From the NCBI GenBank assembly GCA_029582155.1, contig CM055896.1, forward strand, positions 8,760,482 to 8,824,481: a stretch of 64,000 nt of DNA, in the 5' to 3' direction. The position numbers were made by a program, and so were the translations under genes. Origin of the DNA: Panopea generosa (taxonomy: Eukaryota > Mollusca > Bivalvia > Adapedonta > Hiatellidae). The notes under the pieces were generated by a model. The model had not been told where the DNA came from, did no database searches, and saw nothing but the letters and a program-made list of their open reading frames with translations. Shown here piece after piece: positions 53,640 through 63,990 of the stretch (positions are counted from its first letter, which is position 1; every line of letters starts with the position of its first letter).

Positions 53640-55690
53640 CTTTAGGCAACCCAGCCACATTGTGTCATAACAATGTTTAAAGACAGCACTTTTAGACAAC
53701 TCAGCCACACATGTCGTAACAAAGGTTTTAGACAGCACCTTTATGCAACTCAGCCACATTGTGTCATATCAAAGTTTAAAGACAGCACCTTTATGCAACT
53801 CAGCCACAGTATGTCATTTCAATGTTTTAAGACAGCACCTTTAGGCAAATCAGCCAAAGTATGTCATTTCAAAGTTTAAAGACAGCATCTTTACGCAACT
53901 CAGTCACAGTATGTCATAACAAAGTTTTAAGACAGCACCTTTAGGCAACTCAGCCACAGTATGTCATAACAAAGTTTTGAGACAGAACCTTTAGGCAACT
54001 CAGCCACATTGTGTCATATCAAAGTTTAAAGACAGCATGTTTAGGCAACTCAGCCACATTCTATCATATCAAAGTTTAAAGACAGAACCTTTAGGCAACT
54101 CAGCCATATTGTATCATATCAAAGTTTAAAGACAGAACCTTTAGGCAACTCAGCCACATTGTATCATATCAAAGTTTAAAGACAGAACCTTTAGGCAACT
54201 CAGCCACATTGTATCGTATCAAAGTTTAAAGACAGCACCTTTAGGTAACTCGGCCACACTGTGTCATATTAAAGTTTAAAGACAGAACCTTTAGGCAACT
54301 CAGCCACATAGTGTCATATCAAAGTTTAAAGACAGAACCTTTAGGCAACTTAGCCACACTGTGTCATATTAAAGTTTAAAGGCAGCACCTTTAGGCAACT
54401 CAGCCACATTGTGTCATATCAAAGTTTAAAGACACAACCTTTAGGCAACTCAGTCACTTTGTGTCATAACAAAGTTTAAAGACAATACATTTAGGCAACT
54501 CAGCCACATTGTGTCATAACAAAGTTTAAAGACAATACCTTTAGGCAACACAGTCATAACAAAGTTTTGATACAGCACCTCTAGGAAACTCAGCCACATT
54601 GTGTCATTTAAAAGTTTAAAGACAGCACCTTTAGGCAACTCAGCCACATTGTGTCATATCAAGGTTTAAAGACAGTAACTTTAGGCAATTCAGCCACAGT
54701 ATGTCATAACAAAGTTTTGAGACAGAACTTTAGGCAACTCAGTCACATTGTGACATATCAAAGTTTAAAGAAAGCACCTTTAGGCAACTTGGCCACAATA
54801 TGCCATAACAAAGTGTTGAGACAGAACTTTAGGCAACTCAGCCACATTGTGTTATATCAAAGTTTAAACACAGTAACTTTAGGCAACTCAGCCACATTGT
54901 GTCACATCAAAGTTTAAAGACAGCACTGTTAGGCAACTCAGCCACATTGCATCATATCAAAGTTTAAAGAAAGCACCTTTAGGCAACTCTGCCACACTGT
55001 GTCATATCAAAGTTTAAAGACAGAACCTTTAGGCAACTCAGCCACATTATGTCATGTCAAAGTTTAAAGACAGCACCTTTAGGCAACTCAGCCACAGTAT
55101 GTCATATCAAAGTTTAAAGACAGCACCTTTAGGCAACTCAGCCACATTGTGTCATATAAAAGTTAGAAGACAGCACCTTTAGACAACTCAGCCACATTGT
55201 GTCATATCAAAGTTTAAAGACAGCTTTTTTAGGCAACCCAGCCACAGTATATCATATCAAAATTTAAATACAGAACCTTTAGGCAACTCAGCCACACTGT
55301 GTCATATTAAAGTATAAAGGCAGCACCTTTAGGCAACTCAGCCACACTGTGTCATATCAAAGTTTAAATACAGAACCTTTAGGCAACTCAGCCACACTGT
55401 GTCATATCAAAGTTTAAATACAGAACCTTTAGGTAACTCAGCCACACTGTGTCATATTAAAGTTTAAAGGCAGCACCTTTAGGCAACTCAGCCACACTGT
55501 GTCATATCAAAGTTTAAAGACAGAACCTTTAGGCAACTCAGTCACAGTATGTCATTTCAAAGTTTTTAGACAGCATCTTTTGGCAACCCAGCAGCACTGT
55601 ATCATATTACAGTTTTGCGACAGTACCAATAGTCAACTCGGCCACATTGTGACATATTAAAGTTTGAGATAGCATATTTAGACAACTCAA
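53640..55690 (+). repeat. 50-bp minisatellite, about 41 units
   Basis: The unit contains CAGCCACATTGTGTCATATC, AAAGTTTAAAGACAGCACCT and TTAGGCAACT. Variants GACAGAACC / GACAGCACC and ATATC / ATAAC / ATTTC occur in patches, suggesting local duplications. The first and last units are the most diverged. This is the largest array in the window. It would lie in the intron between the 56.4-kb and 32.4-kb exons. Confidence 0.95.
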
Positions 55691-55950
55691 AAAACAATAT
55701 TAGACAAATCAGTTACTTTGTGCCACATGAACACTTTGGTACAGGAACAGTAAACAATTCAGCAATGATTTTTAGAGTGTGCTATTTAAGTATTGAAAAT
55801 AGCTTAGCACATGCCTAAATACACATGGACTAACAAACAATGCATTTTAAACTAGCATGTCATTATTTAATGGTGTATCTTGCACAGGTGTACAAATTTG
55901 TACAGTGGAATGACATGTTCCTGAACTCATTTACAAGGGTAATTTATATA

Positions 55951-56213
55951 TACTGAATGGAACAGCTAACCAACCACTTTTGTATTTCCAATATCTTCGT
56001 CAGTATATATATATATATATATATATAGCTTAGCACTATTAAAGTTTATATATGACATTAACAGACAATTATGTATTTTTACATCTATAGCCTAAAAGTT
56101 CTTTCTTACTCAAGTTCAGATTTTGAGGAAATTTCTTTGATACTTTTTGCGAAAATACATAGAATGTCAAGTATATAACATGTCAGGTGGCAGGTTAGCT
56201 GTTCCGTACAGTA
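55951..56213 (-). mobile_element. MITE7 copy
   Basis: TACTGAATGGAACAGCTAAC, CAACCACTTTTGTATTTCCA on the left and ATGTCAGGTGGCAGGTTAGC, TGTTCCGTACAGTATA on the right. The flanks are (TA)n-like, fitting a TA target. A (TA)n run at about 56003-56026 lies inside. Confidence 0.8.
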
Positions 56214-56397
56214 TATAATATACACACAACTGCTACCATATTCAAAAAAAATTTTCATGACATTTATTGATTATTGAAAAGATAATATTCTCAAGGTTGA
56301 AAAACCTTTATGTTTATTATCATAGCAATTGGCTAAAATGCATGCACACTGCTGTCATGGCAGACACTTAGAAAACTTGTCAAGATAACGTTATTAC

Positions 56398-56449
56398 CTG
56401 AGCTCCTCTTTTAGGGTTTTTAAGTTTTCTACTTCTTATTTTGCTGGAC
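56398..56449 (-). CDS. Coding exon 3 of the minus-strand gene
   Basis: The exon is 52 bp. The acceptor is CTTTTTATCTACAG|G and the donor GCTCAG|GTAATAAC. After one base that completes the codon begun in the previous exon (AG+G, Arg), it reads SSKIRSRKLKNPKRGAQ and ends in phase 0, exactly as the next exon (32448-31822) requires. The SRKLKNPKR stretch is strongly basic and may be a nuclear localisation signal. It also loosely recalls the RRKQxxP motif at the N-termini of several zinc-finger repressors that bind the NuRD complex, but the match is partial and this is only a suggestion. The exon is short, so the call rests mainly on the phase chain. Confidence 0.65.
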
Positions 56450-57025
56450 CTGTAGATAAAAAGTTTCAACATTAATTCCCCTATACAAGAGTATGTTGGA
56501 AAGAATGGAGATATAAAACAGCTGTATTTGCATTTATATCTATTATGGTTTATACATAATTATTTTATTGCTATATACTATATATATATACAATTGGGCC
56601 GGATCACAAGTTCTTACAACATCAGTCAAAACACTTATTTCTTATGATACATGCAAAGCTTTTTAACCTTATTAAACAGGAGGCCGACATTCAGTGGCTT
56701 CTGAATTTAAAAATCATGTTTTTTTCCCAAATGAGGCAAAAAAAATTCTTACATTAAATAGGAGATAAAAACAACAACTAGATATGAAGTATTATTGTAA
56801 TATCTGATAACTATTGGTTAGAACATGATCTTAACAGTGTTCTGCTTTATTTACAAGTTTGCTTAAGTTTTAAAAAAAAATCCTAATTTCCCTCAATCAC
56901 AAGTTGTTTTTTCCCAATCTCGAAGGCTTGGACCTCTTCCCAATTTCCAGAAAAAGTCTCTGACATGTACACCAGAGGGGATTTATCTAACTGCCACTTG
57001 AAACTGGGTTCATCCTTATACTTTG

Positions 57026-57346
57026 TTTGTTTGTTTTTGTTTTTGTTTGTTTGTTTTACATCACTTTCAACTATTTTCCAGCTATATCGCTGTGTCAACT
57101 TGAAACAGTATTCAGACATGTGCTGCCACGCTGGCGTATCTTACCATAGACACATGATATGATACCCTACCCAGTCACATTATACTGACATCAGGCCTAC
57201 CAGACCTAGAACTATCCTCTAAATGCAAAGTGCCAAGGGAGGAAGCTTCTAGTATCAAGTATTTGTTATGACCCGGTTGGGACTCGAACCCACAATCTTT
57301 TACATGAAAGACAGAAGCTTTACCACTAGACCACCACTGCGGTTTT
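57026..57346 (-). mobile_element. SINE2 copy, full length
   Basis: A (GTTT)n tail, ACATCACTTTCAACTATTTT, GCTGTGTCAACTTGAAACAG, ACCCTACCCAGTCACATTAT, ACCAGACCTAGAACTATCCT, CGGTTGGGACTCGAACCCAC (B box complement) and TTTACCACTAGACCACCACT, GCGGT. It lies in the intron between exons 2 and 3, in the same orientation as the gene. Confidence 0.9.
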
Positions 57347-57349
57347 GCT

Positions 57350-58685
57350 GTGCTAAGTACTTCAACAGGGTTGCAAATGCTTTGTTTTGTTCATCAAGAT
57401 AAAATCAAGTGAAAACAAAAACTTGCTACATAAAACTATTAACATGATATATGCTGGTGTTTTATTCTGCACACCTAAAAACCTTCAAGCTTTAAGTAAT
57501 AAATGTGGTAATAAAATGATATATTGTACAATTATATCATAACAACAATCTTCTTTAAGCCTTTCTGACAGAACAAAACTAGCATATTATAAATGCAAAA
57601 GAAATATGGTTTAAGCAATCAAAACAAATTGAGTGTGTATCAAACAATTAATTATATTTATACGACTAGTTTTCATGTGCATTCTTTGTCGTGTAATATT
57701 TGTATTTAAGGAGAATTCATAATGAGTTAAGACTTAATGATGTGCGATTAAATTAAATCAAATTATATCTATACCTTATCATGTATAAAAACATTAAGAA
57801 ATATAACGTCTGGTTTGGATTTTTTAGTTCCAACAGTTCAGTTCTTTAGCCCAATTACTCTCAAAAGAATGAGTTAAGAAGGGAGGCAATAATATAGTCC
57901 ATAATATACAAAGGTGGGGAAAAATGGCTTTTTAAGATTTATGACTTTTTAAAGGAACAGAAACACTGAACATCCAATTAAATATTTAAAGCACTTTATT
58001 CCTGCTCTGTAGAAGATGTTTTAAGAGATTCACTACTTTAAATGGCATAAGTTCAGATAAAGAATTTAGAAAAAAAAGGTGATAAAAATTAAATTTTAAT
58101 GGTACCTTTGATTCTTAATAAAGGAATGTAGAATCCCAGTCAGAAGACTAGAAGCTTATCTGGAGATCTGAATTACAATATAAGAAAGTTGTCCGGACCT
58201 TACATAAAAAGAAAGGTGGAGATAAATCTAGACCTATCACTGAATGTATACCCCAACCCAACAGCTGCTTGAAATTGAGTCCATTGTCACAATAGAAGTT
58301 ATCTACCAATGTGTTTTGTGCTAATGAAACAATAGAAGTGACACACAACTAAGGCTAGGTTACTGATTCATACGTTTAGCCAAATTGCTAATAAGGTGCA
58401 TTATTTCAATATATTTGAGAGAAGATGATTTTAGCTTTTTTTAAATCTCCCACTCCCAACAAAAGTTATCAGTTGGAAATTGTTTTTTTGTTTTTTTAAG
58501 TAATGATGACAATGACCCCAGTAGCCCCATATACAATTCCAACATTCCTCTCCACACACCAAGTTGATGGCAGTTGAAGTTATCAGTTATATGATACTGG
58601 ACGAAATGCAACAGGAGGCGACCGGACAAAGTCATTGCTGTATAAAATTAAGTCCACCACTCAACATGAATATAATTATGAACTT
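57350..58685. other. Intron sequence between exons 2 and 3
   Basis: AT-rich, no repeat-family match, no supported exon. Short minus-strand frames at 58148-58348 and 58441-58635 have no splice or family support. Confidence 0.4.
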
Positions 58686-58688
58686 TAC

Positions 58689-58734
58689 CTGTTATTTAAG
58701 ACCTTTTCATCTGTGTCTCCATTCTCAGTCACAC
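58689..58734 (-). CDS. Coding exon 2 of the minus-strand gene
   Basis: The exon is 46 bp. The acceptor is CTATTGACCTTTCCAG|GT and the donor AATAACAG|GTAAAGTT, both close to consensus. It completes the split codon of exon 1 (G+GT, Gly), reads VTENGDTDEKVLNN and leaves AG in phase 2, which exon 3 completes. The residues are acidic and polar like those of exon 1. The exon was found by searching for a piece that turns phase 1 into phase 2 between exons 1 and 3, and its strong splice sites support it independently. Confidence 0.65.
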
Positions 58735-58739
58735 CTGGA

Positions 58740-59734
58740 AAGGTCAATAGAAATAGGTTTAATAGTAAAAAGAGGCCAAACAGGACCTGTATTTTATTTT
58801 AATGCTCATATACTTCCCTGACAAGTTTGGTTCCGACAAAAACAGATGGTCCGCTCATATGGTATTTTTAAGACAGAAATTAACCTGTTTCTGACTTTAA
58901 CCCGATTTAACCAATCCAAAGCTTCATTTTTCATGTAAACAGGGACTTATACTCATATATCAGTTGTTGAAAAAAAATAAATATCAGGTTTTCCTTATTG
59001 TGACACAGACTGTGAACCAATTTAAGAAGTTTCTCAGCCACACGCGCTTCACAAAGGTTAATGTAAGCCTTCAGCAAGAAAGTGAAAATCCAAATAATAT
59101 TTCATGCCACATGCACCTGCAGCAGTTTCTTAAGTAAATTCTTACTGAAGTTTTCATATAAGTTCATGATAGTATTTAATTAAAAAATAACATGTACTTG
59201 TTTGGTGTATATACTATATTCATATATATATTTATACAGTATACCTAATACCGCGATATACCTATTACCGCGAATGCCTGCATAAAAACAATCTGGGAAG
59301 ACATGCACAAAACTCCAACTTCCGTTAGTGTCGGCATTTGTTTGCATTTCGTATCGGCAACTGTTTATTACTCAGCATACTTGAGTAACCTTATAACTGT
59401 TTATTATTGACGCCATTCTTTACATTGTTGAACAAATTAAAACTTGCAGTATTATGTATGACCAGTACATATATATATATATATAATCGTATTTTAGTTG
59501 CTATCATTATCATTATCTTCATAAACAAAAGTATTTATATATGACATTGTAGCTCCAATATTCCTTGATGACAGATTGCCAAATGTAAACAATGTCTGAC
59601 AGTGTATTTCAAAGCACAAGTGTTTAAAATTCAGATTTCTCATAAATCATAGGTGAAAGTATTCAAACACAATTGTGACTTTGGATCATAGGGATAATGG
59701 TTATTGTAAGCAAGAGAATGAGGCCACTGGGTCG
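58740..59734. other. Intron 1, left part
   Basis: AT-rich. (TA)n runs lie at 59219-59240 and 59468-59484. A short tandem (ATACCTAATACCGCGAT / ATACCTATTACCGCGAA) is at 59240-59272. No gene feature. Confidence 0.4.
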
Positions 59735-59805
59735 AGTCTGGGATCAAACCCTTGACTTATGGCATGAACGGCCAACACTCTATACACTACACCATGGCTC
59801 ATTTA
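59735..59805 (-). mobile_element. tRNA-like SINE head
   Basis: On the minus strand: GAGCCATGGTGTAGTGTATA (A box), GAGTGTTGGCCGTTCATGCC, ATAAGTCAAGGGTTTGATCC (B box), CAGACTCGACCC. The body is not recognised from other families here. The stems are too poor for a functional tRNA. Confidence 0.5.
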
Positions 59806-60190
59806 TCGAAGGAGTTAAATATCTCAGATGTCAATACAGACAATAGTAATTTGAAGAGCAGACTACAAATTTACAAATTATAGGAAAATACTCGTCATTT
59901 AGTATTCACTACGACAGTGCTACGTGTAACAGAATGACAACCAATTATAAACATTTATGTAAACGGCAAATATCGACTATCACCTTAAAATATACTATGC
60001 TTTACGGATTAATGTGTTTAGACCAAAAACACTCCCCACCCACTGTTTATTTACATGCGAGAAAAGTTGACCTAGATTTAACTCCCTTGTAAAGTGACCG
60101 TAGCAAAGCAGATGCAAATGTAAATAAACACTACATGACGTAAAGAAATACATGGAATAACAATAAAGCGATATACACGAAATGCATTAC

Positions 60191-60266
60191 CATTATGCAC
60201 TGGGTATGGCGTCTGCAAATGGTCATCTGCTCCAGCGCCAGCCTCCCCATCCTCACTGTCAGCCAT
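60191..60266 (-). CDS. Coding exon 1 (start) of the minus-strand gene
   Basis: The ATG at 60266 has a good context (GGAACAAAATGG: A at -3, G at +4). The exon reads MADSEDGEAGAGADDHLQTP, YPVHN and one base of a Gly codon, ending at CATAATG|GTAATGC. The beginning is acidic, Gly/Ala-rich and probably disordered. It is clearly less AT-rich than the surroundings. The phase (1) fits exon 2. An upstream in-frame GTG exists but ATG is the natural start. With exons 2-4 it gives a 267-residue N-terminal part of an unidentified, probably nuclear protein. The whole gene spans at least 28.4 kb. Confidence 0.65.
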
Positions 60267-60420
60267 TTTGTTCCACCTAAGACACACCCACCTTCATCCG
60301 GGAACTTGACTCCAGACACACCTACTCCGCCCGCAGGGTGTGCATGTCATGTCATTTTTTTTCTTGCATGTGTGTTATTTTTAATGATGTAATATGGTAC
60401 ATGTATTATATACGTATATT
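60267..60420 (-). promoter_or_regulatory. Probable 5' UTR and promoter region of the minus-strand gene
   Basis: Directly upstream of the start exon the sequence becomes GC-richer (GGGCGGAGTAGGTGTGTCTG on the minus strand, containing a GC-box-like GGGCGG). Two GTGTGTCT motifs are repeated. No TATA box is placed convincingly, and the transcription start cannot be set from sequence alone. Confidence 0.35.
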
Positions 60421-60504
60421 GTCTAATTGATTAATTACACTACGAATCGAAGAGCATTTTCTGCTTCCCTAGCGGATAAATTCCTTCTTCTCTCTATCAA
60501 TAGT

Positions 60505-60522
60505 AGGCTAGGCTAGGCTAGC
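60505..60522 (+). repeat. (TAGGC)n short tandem repeat
   Basis: TAGGCTAGGCTAGGCTAG, three to four units of TAGGC. Confidence 0.9.
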
Positions 60523-60993
60523 ATATATGTATATAATCTCACGTGCAAGCGCGACGCACTTAACAAACATGGAATGCACATTTTTTTTCTTAAGTTTAAA
60601 GGGTACATTTTAAATCAGTTTATGCAAGCTGTACATTAATGATTAGAAAATGAAACGACGTAGACAGTTAATTGTGTATGGGGCAGTGCCATTTTGCTTA
60701 ACCGAAACAGGTGATATCACCCATTCAAACAATTATCCGAATGATTGGTTTTACAAATCTGAATGAATAATCACTCATTAATTCGCATTTACTATTTGGT
60801 CACCAATATATGAAAGAATAGACTTGCCATTGAAAAATGAACAGCGTAGAGCCACTAGAATGGTTCGGCCATTATACACAATACATATTATGTCTCCGGG
60901 TTCGGCATATCTTTTAAAGGTGCCTAAAACTGATGACTTTTTGTAACCAAACGTTTTCTTGACGCTGTGGAGGTTACTGTTGATGGTTGCTCG

Positions 60994-61030
60994 ATGATGA
61001 TGGTGATGGTGATGGTGATGGTGATGGTGG

Positions 61031-61091
<61 letters not shown>

Positions 61092-61098
61092 GATGGTG
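60994..61098 (+). repeat. (GAT)n / (GGTGAT)n microsatellite
   Basis: GATGGTGATGGTGATGGTGA changes into a pure (GAT)n and then (GGT)n. On the minus strand it yields poly-His, which is the centre of a spurious 178-codon frame. Confidence 0.95.
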
Positions 61099-61226
61099 CA
61101 CCAAGTCGAAAATAGATTCGTGAAGATACTTGGCGAGCAGACTAATGTCAAAACCGCTGCAATCATTGCTAACCATGTAGCCTAGGCCTACTTTGTTTCT
61201 TGACAATTGAATCAGAGACATAACTA

Positions 61227-61439
61227 TACTGAACGGAACAGCTAACCCGCCACCTGACATTTTAAAAAAAAAATCAAAAAGTATTAACGCAATTTCCTTG
61301 AAATTTGGACTCAATAAGAATCAATATTCAGGCTATGTGAAATAAACAAATCAATATTGTTGATGTAGCATACACATTTTAATATATCGACAAAACTATT
61401 GAAAATACAAAAGTGGCGGGAAAGCTGTTCCGTTCAGTA
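61227..61439 (+). mobile_element. MITE7 copy
   Basis: TACTGAACGGAACAGCTAAC, CCGCCACCTGACATTTT on the left and AAAATACAAAAGTGGCGGGA, AAGCTGTTCCGTTCAGTA on the right, with TA flanks. It is oriented opposite to the 56.0-kb copy (CAATATTGTTGATG..TATCGACAAAACTATTG corresponds in complement). Confidence 0.85.
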
Positions 61440-61618
61440 TAGATATATAAACAAATAAGGAATGTAAAAAAATCCTCGAAATCGCTGCAAACAATCAGGT
61501 TCGCCACACCATATATTTTAGCCATTGTCATGAAACTGTCTCGGTTCAAGGCCTGAGAAATACATGTATTTGTAAACCCTACGCTGTTATGGATAATGAC
61601 TTAATAACATAACTTCAG

Positions 61619-61912
61619 TTCAAATTGTCTGGCATGAATTTAATCTAACCCTTTACTCCATAGATACGCGTTTTCCCGCACCAGTCACTGAAGGTCTTTG
61701 AAAACAGTGCAGGAAGAGTTCAGATTGCTCGTAAATCTGAACACTTCCTGCACTGTTTTCCACTGTGTCAGATAATATAAACATAAGTTGCCCAATAATT
61801 CAAAAGCCTTCTATATTAGAGGTGTCCAAATGCGTTTATATTAGAGGTATCCAAAGGCGTCTATATGAAGTAAAGGGTTAAGTCCAAATTGTCTGCCATG
61901 AACTTAATTTAA
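61619..61912 (+). repeat. 30-bp direct repeats flanking a MITE3
   Basis: TTCAAATTGTCTGGCATGAA, TTTAATCTAA precedes and TCCAAATTGTCTGCCATGAA, CTTAATTTAA follows the MITE3 at 61646-61881. The repeats are about 30 bp, much longer than the four-base TTAA expected. Confidence 0.85.
61646..61881 (+). mobile_element. MITE3 copy
   Basis: CTAACCCTTTACTCCATAGA on the left, ATATGAAGTAAAGGGTTAA on the right. The core hairpin GTGCAGGAAGAGTTCAGATT, GCTCGTAAATCTGAACACTT, CCTGCAC has a shortened right arm. TTAGAGGTGTCC / TTAGAGGTATCC is repeated near the end. Confidence 0.9.
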
Positions 61913-62718
61913 GTCCATGCACATGATGCAATTAGCATATTTAAAAGTAACTATTTCAAACTTAAGTAATTCAATTTACACGTATTACTAAAGCAACTAA
62001 TAAAAACAACTTACAGATTATGTAGTAGTTTAATTTGTCTACACTGATTAAAACTGCGTGCAAATAATATGCATTAGCTTCCCATTTTTTCCCAAATGAG
62101 CATTGGTACTACTATTGCTTGTCATTTTTTATTATTTTGTTTTAAGTTCTTTTAAGACGGAAGTCAAAATTAGCAATGGGTATTCAACTTTATTAAAAAA
62201 ACATGTAAATAGATAGCTATTTTTATCATTATCCTTTTGAGACTGGCATATGTTATTTTATGTAAAGAGTAGTATGTTCTGTCAGTGCCTTAATTACTGT
62301 TTATATGTTTCTTGTTCTATGTTATTGTACACGTGATAAGACATGCATGAATAAATAAATAAAACATATGTCTATATATCTTCTCTTCAGACTTTTCCTA
62401 AATTAATTATAAAATAATGACAATGTCGAAGTCTTGTGTGATTCAGAATTTGAAATAAACCCTTTAAAGGTCACGTATTCGAATATGTGATAACGCAAAC
62501 TGATAATTAAAAGTTAAATCACAACCCCACAAGTTGTATAGTTAATAGGTTGCTAATTGTCAGACATATTCCGAACATTTCCACTTTTAATGTAACTTAC
62601 CATTTTTTTACATCGGCCGTGACAGGAGGTCGCCTATCAGGTCTGGCCAATCACAAAACGGGAGAGCTAGGTCAATTAACACAAACACAAACAAAAACAA
62701 AATGCCTGGTATATGGAC
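61913..62718. other. Unannotated AT-rich sequence
   Basis: No gene or repeat family recognised. A GC-richer patch lies at 62610-62670 (ATCGGCCGTGACAGGAGGTC). Confidence 0.4.
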
Positions 62719-62734
62719 AATAATTGTTGATTAG

Positions 62735-62987
62735 AGGCCCAGTGGGGAATCGCAGGTTCGATTTCCCGCTCCTTTAACTAAAATACTAATACATCTGTCA
62801 GAGGAGACATCAATAAAATTCTCGGTCCCATGTATCGATACTTTGCACTGAGCATGTAAAATAACCAGGGACGTTACTAAAGGGTGTTTTGTATCTCCGC
62901 ACTATTCTCCAAAAAATCAAAAAATTACTAATACTCTTCTGGGGGTATCGCCCATATGGGAAACCGGTGGCGACAATAAATAAAATT

Positions 62988-63025
<38 letters not shown>
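62735..63025 (+). mobile_element. SINE6 copy with (ATC)n tail and 15-bp target duplication
   Basis: CAATAATTGTTGATT precedes it (62720-62734) and follows its (ATC)n tail (63026-63040), a perfect duplication. The head is short: GAGGCCCAGTGGGGAATCGC, AGGTTCGATTTCCCGCTCC has A- and B-box-like parts unusually close, so part of the tRNA region is missing. The body holds CCATGTATCGATACTTTGCA, TCTCCGCACTATTCTCC and GGGGGTATCGCCCATATGGG. The intact duplication implies a recent insertion. It is the only copy of this family in the window. Confidence 0.9.
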
Positions 63026-63027
<2 letters not shown>

Positions 63028-63227
63028 ATAATTGTTGATTTCATTGATGGACTATTTTGGTTTTAAATGTATTTCAGGAAAGATAGCACTGTGGTGTTTC
63101 TATTGCAGAGTAGAGGCGAACGCTTTCAGAGAGATGGATGCAAACTTGATTGATATGCACAAAGAATCCCAAGCCTGTTACCTGAATAAATACTATATAC
63201 TATACTTAGTAGCCCAGATAATTTAAG

Positions 63228-63325
63228 CGGGTTGTAATGTAGTGGATATAGTGTTGGTCACTAACGTAAGAGGTTGCATGTTTGATCCTCAGCTCGATCC
63301 GAGGTATTATAAATAAAAATATTCA
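63228..63325 (+). mobile_element. tRNA-like SINE head
   Basis: GCGGGTTGTAATGTAGTGGA (A box), TATAGTGTTGGTCACTAACG, TAAGAGGTTGCATGTTTGAT (B box), CCTCAGCTCGATCC and an AATAAAAATA-type end. It may be related to the head at 59.7 kb (GTGTAGTGTATAGAGTGTTG). Confidence 0.55.
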
Positions 63326-63538
63326 GTGATAATCACAAAATAATATACAAACAGTAGTGAACACAAACATTCATGGAGAATCACAGATAATCAGCAGCCT
63401 AGTTATCACAAAATTACAAAGTTGTTCAAATAGTGAGTAGTTATCACAAATCAAGGATAATCAGTAGTAATAAAAAAATCAGTGTTATTGACATAAAGTC
63501 ATATCCAAAAGAAAAAAACAACTCTTCACAAGTTCTGT

Positions 63539-63990
63539 CTAATTCAACTGAAAATCGGAAAATGCCAGTAGCTCTTTCGCTTTTGGAACAGTATGCCTCG
63601 GTTCTTCGTGTTTCCTTTTGATGTGTTTATTAAATCTTTCTGTTGCTACACCGTGGTGGCATGTGTGTTCGCGAGTATTCCCTTTTTTTGAAAGAACTCC
63701 ACTTTGCAATGCGAGCTTTGGTCTCTGTCGACAATGAGACCGGCACCGTACAACTTGATTGAACCCTTTGCCATATATCTCACAAATGTGTTTAAATGTC
63801 ATCGTATGCTTGTTTTTAACATATAAATCTAGTCTGAATTCGCTCCTAAAACCTTTACCACAATATTCGCATACGACTGTATACGCTGATGGTCACCAGA
63901 ACTTTTTGAGGAGTACTCATCTGTGTAGGTACATGAAGTAAAGTTTGCCTCTTTTAGTTCATCCGATATATTTAAAAACTGCACACATAG
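63539..63990 (-). pseudogene. Decayed C2H2 zinc-finger sequence
   Basis: On the minus strand, from about 63890, the frame reads VVCEYCGKGFRSEFRLDLYV, KNKHTMTFKHICEIYGKGFN, QVVRCRSHCRQRP and later HHGVATERFNKHIKRKHEEP. The CxxC..GKGF..L..H linkers of C2H2 fingers are plain, but key residues are gone: LDLYVKNKH has Tyr for the first His, CEIY has Tyr for the second Cys, and the last His after RSHCRQR is Pro. The third finger has lost its cysteine pair. Further upstream the finger-like TYTDEYSSKSSGDHQR continues in another frame, and the finger frame has stops there. This looks like a non-functional copy of a host zinc-finger gene cut by the window edge. A functional gene with very divergent fingers is less likely. 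Confidence 0.6.

Noticed and set aside
60778-61314. 178-codon minus-strand frame with a poly-His tract
   Set aside because: Its start lies in a MITE7 end and its centre is a (GAT)n microsatellite. The rest has no protein-like features.
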